Shown here: positions 55,249 to 62,274 of the stretch, one piece after another
Layout of the letters: every line of letters starts with the position of its first letter
How positions within the stretch are numbered: the stretch's first letter is position 1
Assembly (NCBI RefSeq): GCF_010095445.2
Contig: NZ_WFGV02000009.1
Span: forward strand, 1-64,000
Length of the DNA stretch: 64,000 bases
DNA from: Pseudomonas sp. TNT3
GTDB lineage: Bacteria > Pseudomonadota > Gammaproteobacteria > Pseudomonadales > Pseudomonadaceae
Direction: 5' to 3'
The notes under the pieces: generated by a model
What the model saw: the letters and a program-made list of their open reading frames with translations, nothing else
Told to the model about the DNA's origin: nothing
Databases searched by the model: none
Position numbers and translations under genes: made by a program

Positions 55249-58200
55249 CTAGGAAACAAACACCTTGAATGCCACATCATTATTTGCCGAAGTTGCTGTC
55301 CATGAGTCTAGCAACTGGAATGCCTGAAGACTTTCATGTATGCATTCATTACCGCGACTCACTTGATTAGAAAAATGAGTCCGAGAAAAAGCGTTTCCGA
55401 TCACAATCCAAATTTCTTTTTCCACCCGTAAAGAATTTCTTCGTTCAGTAAACACGCGCCACGCTTCATCAACCACAGTCTCATAACCCACTCCTAATCT
55501 CGCCATATAAGCGTCGGGGGCTTCCTTATGAATCAGCCGCACTCGCTTTAGGAGGTCTGGGTGAGTTAGATCTAATCGCCACGGAGCGCCTAGCAATCGA
55601 TGATTCCCAAACTTAAGATCCTTATTAGGACTTATCAAAACCTCCATATTTTTTATTGCTTGCCCACCTACTTCTGCAATTGCACCCGCTGAGGATCGCG
55701 GCTGCAAAGTATCTCCACACTTAACATGTATAAATACCAACTTTGTTTCAGAACTGGCAATAAAATCTGCAGGCTCTGTATTTAAATCAGTGCAGAGCAA
55801 ATAATCAATATCAGGTATATGCGAGAAAAATGGACCATATTCAGCCACACGCATATTAGAGTCATTTACATTTCGAATTTTGTCTATTAAAAAAAACACG
55901 GAATTAGGTAGAAAAGCGTTTTGTACCAACCCAGCGGAACCTCCTTTTTCATCCATTCCGGGCGAAAGTAACTCGTTTACCTTTATAATTGAGCGACCTA
56001 TGGCGGATTTATCTAAGTCGAATCCTGCCTCAAGTGGTAGTCTAAATTTATAATATCGTCCTTGGTAGAACGCTGATGAATTTATATACAGAATCCTCTG
56101 CAATCCAGCAGTAAACACTTCCGTCATCGACTGCCCAGAGAAAAACTCCTGCCCGGAATCAGATATCTGTTGATTAAGAAGCCTGTAGTTACTATCTAAA
56201 ACAAGTCTAGGTGCGTGTGTATTTATGTCATATGACAAATAGATATGCACATCCCCTAGTTCCGTCCGATAAACAAAACTATTAGAGTCAGACACATACT
56301 CTAGATAAATAATATCATTAATTAAATTAAACTCCTGCCCATTTAACGCAAACATCAGAGGATCGGAAAAATCACAAAAATCAAGAATGATGCTTGCAGG
56401 CTCACACTCCGGAGGGTTAGCAACGGGCTTCGCGAAAGAATTTATTAAATTACTTTCGACGACCCTTCCGCTATTTATCACATCTACAACATCATCTATC
56501 CACGCAGCTAATCCGCGCAGACTTAGGTTCCTATTCTTCTGATCAGAAATTCGTCCAGATCCTACACCGAGGTAATAGCTACTTTGTGCAACACCATTCT
56601 GCGATAGATTATCAACCATAAGTGTTGACAGTGCATAGGAGGCGTTGGACTGCGCCGAGTGAATATCTTCGAGATTACGTCCTCGCCATGAGACTCCTTC
56701 TGGACGCCGCCTAGCTTCGCCTATGGCCATACTTGTGGCCGACTTGGTTCTAATGCGGTCAGTTCTTGCTCCGAGGGATAGAATTTCCTCCAGTGAAATT
56801 ACACCGCCAAGACCAATTTCAGCTTCACTCGAATAGTTAACGCCTCTACTATCATAAACAACGAATAGGTCACCAAGCTCTCTACAAATTACAACTTGAA
56901 GCGCCGGCTCAAAAAATAAAGAATCCTTTAAAAACCTTGAATTACTAAAACTTATGCTTAGAGCAATTGAAAAACCTAGAGACTCTCGAATTATGACAAG
57001 CTCACCAGCCATAGTGAGCTTCCAATATAAGGCATCTATAAATTTAGCCATCGTAAAAGCAGGCGTCTTCTTTATAAAACAGAGAGATGCCAGAGGAATA
57101 GTTAAGCTTTGTTCCACATCGAAATTATCAATATCAAATTTCTTCCTAAAGCCTGAGTCAAAATAACTTACATCAGGGAAGGCATCAAGATACCTCTTTA
57201 GGAGCATTGATGTATCAAGTGACTTTAAGAACGAAACACAATTATCGCGAACACTAATATACTCATCAAAATCTAGGAAATTTCTCCACAAGCTCGAGTT
57301 GGAGTTCGAGTTTATTTCCAACGTAAACGCATCATAATTCCGATGTGCCCGAACAACCCGCCCGACTGTTTGCACAAGTTCTCGACCACTACGGACGGCA
57401 TATGTCAGAACCAGAATTTTTGCTTGTGGAATATCTATACCTTCATCAAGTTTTCTCTGATGAATAATCACATCATAACTGGAGCTTTTAAGTGACCTAG
57501 GAACTGTAGATTTAAAGTTCTCTCTTGCATCGCCTGAAAACTGTTGGTGGACAGCCAATACAGAAAACTCCGGAGAAAATAATTCGGCGTATAACTCTAT
57601 AGCTTCAACATTTTCGCATTTTACAATACACTTGGTATTAGGCTGTTGCTCTAAAAGTTCTTTTACACGCGGAAGCAGTCTTTCATAAGCCATAGACTCC
57701 CAAACCGGCTCACAGAGAACATTGTCTTCAAGCGCATGTTTGTATGTATAAACATAGCTCCATTCGGGAGCAACATCAAATTTAAATAAATCGTTTCTAT
57801 ATGGCGTAGCAGTTATTATGACTTTATGGGCTCTAAATGACCGTGATATTTCACTCCAGATTGGGGACGGCTCGGAATGTCCCTCATCCACAATTACCAG
57901 ATCCACAGCCTCAACTAACGCACTTAAAGCCACCTCAGATAGCGACGACAACATCTGAAAAGTAGTAACATTTATACTTTTATCTTCAGTAAGTGCCACA
58001 CCATCAATTACTGTTTTCAATTCAATATCATATTCAGGCAGTCTATCAGTGAAAAACTCCCCTGAAAGCTGCTTAACCAGTTGCTCCCGTACCGCCGAAC
58101 GATGGCAAATAACTAATATTTTCTGCTGTTGCCCAAAGTGGGCTAGAACAGAAATCACTCCTGTTTTACCACCCCCGGTGGGCATGCTTACCAAGCATGA

Positions 58201-58371
58201 ATGGCGAGTTTCTGGTTGGTTAAGGTAATCGAATGCCAGCTCAAGCGCATTTTTCTGGCCTTTACGAAGGACATTCCAAAGGTCGTCGTTAACTTCTACA
58301 GCCCCGAACTCCATTTCTGATCTCCATACCCTACGCTCAGCACCGGGATAGTTAGCTGAGTCGGAAAGCAT
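55249..58371 (-). CDS. SF2 DEAD/DEAH-type helicase with C-terminal nuclease-like motif
   Basis: This 1040-residue protein carries Walker A SMPTGGGKT (63-70), a DEGH box (162-165), TATP (187-190), DEGID (309-313) and QTVGRVVRAHR (334-344), a complete SF2 helicase. A large middle part is unrecognised. Near the end, PADFIASSETKLVFIHVKCG (Asp869, His882, Lys884) resembles a PD-(D/E)XK core in which the middle acidic residue is His. Helicase-nuclease fusions of this layout include single-gene anti-phage proteins. Low GC, minus strand and inside the element. A role in defence is inferred. ATG 58371 is the only plausible start; a nearer Met lies at residue 20. Confidence 0.85.
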   Translation of the reverse strand: MLSDSANYPGAERRVWRSEMEFGAVEVNDDLWNVLRKGQKNALELAFDYLNQPETRHSCLVSMPTGGGKTGVISVLAHFGQQQKILVICHRSAVREQLVKQLSGEFFTDRLPEYDIELKTVIDGVALTEDKSINVTTFQMLSSLSEVALSALVEAVDLVIVDEGHSEPSPIWSEISRSFRAHKVIITATPYRNDLFKFDVAPEWSYVYTYKHALEDNVLCEPVWESMAYERLLPRVKELLEQQPNTKCIVKCENVEAIELYAELFSPEFSVLAVHQQFSGDARENFKSTVPRSLKSSSYDVIIHQRKLDEGIDIPQAKILVLTYAVRSGRELVQTVGRVVRAHRNYDAFTLEINSNSNSSLWRNFLDFDEYISVRDNCVSFLKSLDTSMLLKRYLDAFPDVSYFDSGFRKKFDIDNFDVEQSLTIPLASLCFIKKTPAFTMAKFIDALYWKLTMAGELVIIRESLGFSIALSISFSNSRFLKDSLFFEPALQVVICRELGDLFVVYDSRGVNYSSEAEIGLGGVISLEEILSLGARTDRIRTKSATSMAIGEARRRPEGVSWRGRNLEDIHSAQSNASYALSTLMVDNLSQNGVAQSSYYLGVGSGRISDQKNRNLSLRGLAAWIDDVVDVINSGRVVESNLINSFAKPVANPPECEPASIILDFCDFSDPLMFALNGQEFNLINDIIYLEYVSDSNSFVYRTELGDVHIYLSYDINTHAPRLVLDSNYRLLNQQISDSGQEFFSGQSMTEVFTAGLQRILYINSSAFYQGRYYKFRLPLEAGFDLDKSAIGRSIIKVNELLSPGMDEKGGSAGLVQNAFLPNSVFFLIDKIRNVNDSNMRVAEYGPFFSHIPDIDYLLCTDLNTEPADFIASSETKLVFIHVKCGDTLQPRSSAGAIAEVGGQAIKNMEVLISPNKDLKFGNHRLLGAPWRLDLTHPDLLKRVRLIHKEAPDAYMARLGVGYETVVDEAWRVFTERRNSLRVEKEIWIVIGNAFSRTHFSNQVSRGNECIHESLQAFQLLDSWTATSANNDVAFKVFVS

Positions 58372-58590
58372 ACCGGCACAAAGCTACTACACCCACATAT
58401 TTTTGACTATTCACTACCAGCCCTCCCTTCAATGCAATTCGCTTCTGCAAATTAAACGAATATCGCTCATTTTCATCAGGAGGGCTCAAAAAGTCAGATG
58501 CGTGCGTCTTCACCTAGCTAGAGGTAGATTTAGGGGTATATCCAAGACTAGCCGCCTATAAAAAACTTTATTTACAGATAGTTAGGTATT

Positions 58591-58614
58591 GGTTCGACTC
58601 CTGGTGCCGCACCA
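58591..58614 (+). repeat. Right attachment repeat (attR), tRNA-Thr tail with one base missing
   Basis: GGTTCGACTCCTGGTGCC then GCACCAT copies the tRNA 3' end, with one G lost at the CCGGC to CCGC step. The bases just before it do not continue into the tRNA, so no second tRNA gene is present. Confidence 0.86.
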
Positions 58615-58620
58615 TACAAA

Positions 58621-58652
58621 ACAAAGCCCCTGCAGAAATGCAGGGGCTTTGT
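58621..58652 (+). terminator. Probable original tRNA-Thr terminator, displaced by the element
   Basis: ACAAAGCCCCTGCA-GAAA-TGCAGGGGCTTTGT is a perfect 14-bp stem 7 bases after attR. At the tRNA itself the element now provides its own terminator. Confidence 0.88.
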
Positions 58653-58763
58653 TGTTTCCGGAACGCCCACTTCTCATCCACACACTGAAACCTGTGGGAG
58701 CTGAGCTTGCTCGCGATGGGGCATTCACTTGCACCGGAGGCCCCCTGTAGCTTGGCGTCTCCA

Positions 58764-59048
58764 TCACCATTCAGTGCGAGGACGTTGCCGTGTGTGAAAA
58801 ACTCCGAGGATTTGAAGGCGATCACCGCGAACCCGATAGGGAATGAGATAGGACCAGTTGGGCACGGCCCATTCGCGCGTGTTTTTGACTCGACCTTCAC
58901 GACCCATGGCTGGGAATTGGGCCAATTTGTCTACGCTGGCGAAGATTGCATCGGAGAAGTCGTCGGCAGCCTTGGGGTTTTCCAGGGCGATGTAATTTGC
59001 TTCGTCTTCCAGGTTTTTGAGGGCTTTTTCAAGCCACTCAACCCGCAT
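58764..59048 (-). CDS. ParE/RelE-type toxin
   Basis: The 94-residue toxin has the ParE pattern (RVEWLEKALKNLEDEANYIALENPKAADDFSDAIFASVDKL...FPAMGREG...WAVPNWSYLIPYRVRGDRLQILGVFHTRQRP). ParE proteins poison DNA gyrase and RelE proteins cut mRNA; the ParD-like partner favours the former. It overlaps the antitoxin by 11 bases. It stands just outside the right end of the element. Confidence 0.88.
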   Translation of the reverse strand: MRVEWLEKALKNLEDEANYIALENPKAADDFSDAIFASVDKLAQFPAMGREGRVKNTREWAVPNWSYLIPYRVRGDRLQILGVFHTRQRPRTEW

Positions 59049-59280
59049 TGTTACTCCAGCGCCGGGCGCGCATCGCCGCTACCTGGTCATCGGTGGCGAA
59101 TTTACCTTGATCGGCCTCCTCTACCGCCAACTCGATCTGTGCAGCCAGAGTCCTCTCATGCTCGATGTAGTCCCGAAGAACGTCCATCGCCAGGTAGGTC
59201 ACGCTTTGGCCATTCGTCTTTGCCAGATCGGCAAGTGAGTTTGATAGGTCTTCCGGCAGGTTCAGGGATATCCCGGTCAT
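59038..59280 (-). CDS. ParD/CopG-type ribbon-helix-helix antitoxin
   Basis: From ATG 59280 (MTGISLNLPEDLSNSLADLAKTNG) the 80-residue protein has the ribbon-helix-helix N-terminus and a flexible acidic tail (AAQIELAVEEADQGKFATDDQVAAMRARRWSN). It neutralises the downstream toxin and represses its own promoter. Its upstream extension to 59382 is not credible. Confidence 0.88.
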   Translation of the reverse strand: MTGISLNLPEDLSNSLADLAKTNGQSVTYLAMDVLRDYIEHERTLAAQIELAVEEADQGKFATDDQVAAMRARRWSNNAG

Positions 59281-59911
59281 GGCAGCCTCGATAGCGAACG
59301 TTTGTGGCCATCCTACACCGCTAGGCGCCTTCTTGAATGAGCAGGTCGTCGCGAGGTGCTTCACGATGTTTTTTGGCTCCAACGGAGACTGACTACAAAG
59401 GAAGTGGATCTGCTTTCAGAGTGATAATAAAACCGCAACTCCTTCACTGATTCAGAGCTAAGCGACATTCCAACCAGTTAACCGGAAAATCGTAGGAAGC
59501 TTCCTCCTCAATTGGTAGGAATATTCGTCAAAGATGTCAAATGTCGAGTTTATGGCTCGCTTTAGGCCACTTGTTTAATCCCGTCACCCGTCACTTCCAG
59601 AAAGCTACAAAACCTTGCGGCATTGCTTACGGTTACTCCAGAATCCGCCGGCTTGTGCGGCTATACCCCGAGTTCTATCGTTGACCTGCCGCTGCTCATC
59701 AGTGGTCGGGCTTAGCGGCTCGCGGTATTTCGCTTGCACGTGCATCCATCCCAAAGGCGTTCCACATACCTGCGGTTTGATGGTGGCTGTACGCAGGGCG
59801 CCTTCGGGCGCACCGGCTTTGCGAAGTTCCCCGGTCCGCTAACCTGCGTGCAGCTGCCACCCTTTTCTCTTAGCGGAAGAAAAGGCATGGCACCCTTTAT
59901 GGAACTTTGAA
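59281..59911 (+). other. Long leader and control region of the DUF6124 gene
   Basis: I find no gene in this stretch of about 630 bases. It holds two similar 12-base palindromic motifs (TAGGAAGCTTCC at 59493 and TAGGAATATTCG at 59516) 23 bases apart. From about 59700 the leader is GC-rich, with several hairpins, including GCGCC-TTCG-GGCGC around 59800. Long conserved-looking leaders before DUF6124/DUF3077-type genes suggest a structured RNA, but I cannot name its family. Confidence 0.4.
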
Positions 59912-60274
59912 ATGCGCAAGCTGACACCTGATCCCCCGAATACCAGCAACACCTCCGAGCCCGAAAACCCCACATCTGAAACGCTCGAACAAGCCCCTTA
60001 CTGCGACTGCGATGAACAACACACCTGCGTCGCCAATATCAGAGCCACCCCGCGCACACCTTCCACGATGTACACCGTGAACCCGGATATCGACGTCCAA
60101 ACCCTTTTGGGCTGCGTGAGCGAGTCACTGGCATCCGCCAGCGTCATCACCATGGATGTTGCAGACCGTGAAACCGGGACAAGTCGCAACTCTCTGCTGG
60201 GTGTTCACCAGATCCTGATGGTTGCAGAACTCTCAGTGTATCGAGCGCTCGACCAACTCGACCCTATTGATTAA
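59912..60274 (+). CDS. DUF6124/DUF3077-like small protein
   Basis: The 120-residue protein starts MRKLTPDPPNTSNTSEPENP. A Cys/Asp-rich middle (YCDCDEQHTC) is followed by a helical core MYTVNPDIDVQTLLGCVSESLASASVI...LLGVHQILMVAELSVYRALDQLDP, the family pattern. A GGAA site precedes the ATG. A strong terminator lies 48 bases after the stop. Such genes are numerous in Pseudomonas and no role is known. Confidence 0.75.
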   Translation: MRKLTPDPPNTSNTSEPENPTSETLEQAPYCDCDEQHTCVANIRATPRTPSTMYTVNPDIDVQTLLGCVSESLASASVITMDVADRETGTSRNSLLGVHQILMVAELSVYRALDQLDPID

Positions 60275-60321
60275 AACGCCGCAAACAAAAGCGACGGCTC
60301 TCTTTTCAATCCTGCAAAAAC

Positions 60322-60349
60322 GAAGCCCTCGCAAAACGACGAGGGCTTC
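60322..60349 (+). terminator. Hairpin after the DUF6124 gene
   Basis: GAAGCCCTCG and CGAGGGCTTC form a perfect 10-bp stem around an 8-base A-rich loop. The T-run afterwards is short. Confidence 0.75.
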
Positions 60350-60706
60350 ACAGTTTCGACCCAACGCTTGCCCCCAGCATGCCGAACCGCATCACCTCTC
60401 CCCCACGCCTGCACAGAACAGTTCCACCGCTTTTCTGCATATCACAGTGCCATCACCACCCCATTCCGAAGTATCATGCCCAAGGAAGCCTCGCCCCACC
60501 CAAAGGCCTTCCCCGCTCCACCCGATACGTCGCACGCTGAGCGACACCAAAAGACACGGATGTGTCACGGCGTCATGCCTGTACTTATATGGATATTCCC
60601 GACATGGGCTTTCGCCTCGCAAAAAACCTCATTCCTGCGCCTGGAGCCGTGCTAATCGCACACCGCTCGGGCTTCTGCTTGCCTGTAAATCCTTGGAAGT
60701 TGCCAG

Positions 60707-62257
60707 ATGCTTTTGAATCGTGTCTTGAGACCCACTGCGCTCGCCGTTGCGATTGCTGTTGGCCTTAGTGGTTGCGCGCACGTCGATAACTACATGGGTC
60801 AGTCCTCGGGGACGAGTGCATGTGTTGCCGGTGGCGCTGTCGGTGCCGTGTTGGGTGTGGCCGTTGCTGCTTTGAGCAAAGGTGACGCCAACGCCTATGC
60901 CAAAGGCGCGTTGATCGGCGCAGGTGCGGGTTGTGGCGTTGCGTTGCTGTACCGCGATCGCGTGCAGAAGCTGCAGGCTGTGGCGAAAGAAGAAGGCCTG
61001 GTGATGCAGGTCAACGAGTTGAATGCCAACGTCGCCGCCACGCCTACTGCCGCGCCGAGCATGCAAGCAGTCGGTGTTGAAGCGCAGGTGCAGTCTTCCG
61101 AAATGTTTGCCGTGGGGTCGGCCGAGCTGACACCCGATGGTCGTCGGAAACTGACTCGCCTGGCTGCCACGTTAGCCGACAAGCAACCAGGCTCAGCGCC
61201 ACAAGCGCCTAAGGCGCTGAAGAAAATCCTGGTAGTTGGGCATACCGACGCGACAGGTGCTGCTGAATTCAACCAGAAACTCTCCGAGCAACGCGCTCGA
61301 GCTGTGGGCCAGATCCTGGCCGATGCGGGCGTCGCTCGCCAGGACATCTATTACCAGGGCGCCGGTGCGTCCCGCCCGCTTGCCAGCAACGCCACGGAAC
61401 AAGGTCGCACCGAGAACCGGCGTGTCGAATTTGTCGAAGTCGACAATGAAAAATTACTGGTCGAGCGCGTTCGCAGTGAGCGCAGCAACGCCAAGTACCT
61501 GGCTCACGGCACAGCCCCGGTGACCTCAGTCAAACCTGCGGTGGCTAAAGCGCCAACGACCAAGAAGCCTGTGGTCGTCGCCAGCAAGAAACCTGCGGTA
61601 GACGCACAGGAACCGGTTGCTCAGGTCCCTGAATCTAAAGCACCTGCCCCTGTTACATCGCCCGCTGTTCCACTGGACGGCAAGGGTGGTGTCGACTTCG
61701 GCGGCAGTGCTGTGACCACCACGCGCTCGGTGCTGGCGATGGGGATTACTCCGAAAAGCTCACCGTTCGCGCTGATCGGTACGGCTAACGCTGCTGCGCC
61801 GTTGAGCTCGTGTGTTGCTGATCTGCCCCGCATCGAGGGCCAAGTGAAGAGCCTGGCCGATGACAAGCCGCTGAACGAGTTCGCCACCAACGAGTTCTTT
61901 CCAGGCCTGACCGGCAAGCCGTGGGCCACTGCGGTTAACGGGCACTCCGTCACCGTCGGCCCGATCGCTGTGTTGCGTGATGACGCCAAAGTCGCTCAAG
62001 CGCCAAAAATGCAGTTCATCACCGACTACGCCACACCGCAGAAGAAGCAAAGCCAGGCCTACACCGCTGTCGCTAATACCTACGAAGGTGAGACCCAGAT
62101 CCTGTACCGCGTGTTTGCTGTCGACCAGAACAAGTCGCCGGTGACGTGCATGGACATCGTTTTCGACAAGCGCGCTGGTAGCGCCGTCGCAGGCGAAATT
62201 TATTACCCGAAACAGGGTGACGCTTACGTCGCTCAGTTCACACCCAAGCGCCGTTAA
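60707..62257 (+). CDS. OmpA-family lipoprotein
   Basis: The 516-residue protein has a lipobox (AVGLSGC/A, Cys22 or so) after the signal peptide, a Gly-rich glycine-zipper-like stretch (ACVAGGAVGAVLGVAVAALSKG), and an OmpA peptidoglycan-binding domain (ILVVGHTDATGAAEFNQKLSEQRARAV...GASRPLASNATEQGRTENRRVEF). A Pro/Lys-rich linker and an unrecognised C-terminal beta region with conserved Cys (SSCVADLP, TCMDIVF) follow. The next gene, a large membrane protein, starts 17 bases on, so they form one unit. Role: cell-envelope anchoring; details unknown. Confidence 0.88.
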   Translation: MLLNRVLRPTALAVAIAVGLSGCAHVDNYMGQSSGTSACVAGGAVGAVLGVAVAALSKGDANAYAKGALIGAGAGCGVALLYRDRVQKLQAVAKEEGLVMQVNELNANVAATPTAAPSMQAVGVEAQVQSSEMFAVGSAELTPDGRRKLTRLAATLADKQPGSAPQAPKALKKILVVGHTDATGAAEFNQKLSEQRARAVGQILADAGVARQDIYYQGAGASRPLASNATEQGRTENRRVEFVEVDNEKLLVERVRSERSNAKYLAHGTAPVTSVKPAVAKAPTTKKPVVVASKKPAVDAQEPVAQVPESKAPAPVTSPAVPLDGKGGVDFGGSAVTTTRSVLAMGITPKSSPFALIGTANAAAPLSSCVADLPRIEGQVKSLADDKPLNEFATNEFFPGLTGKPWATAVNGHSVTVGPIAVLRDDAKVAQAPKMQFITDYATPQKKQSQAYTAVANTYEGETQILYRVFAVDQNKSPVTCMDIVFDKRAGSAVAGEIYYPKQGDAYVAQFTPKRR

Positions 62258-62274
62258 GCCTAGAGGTACACATA

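Noticed and set aside
60368..60655. A 95-codon frame upstream of the OmpA gene
   Set aside because: No ribosome site, unusual composition and overlap with other equally long frames; probably non-coding.
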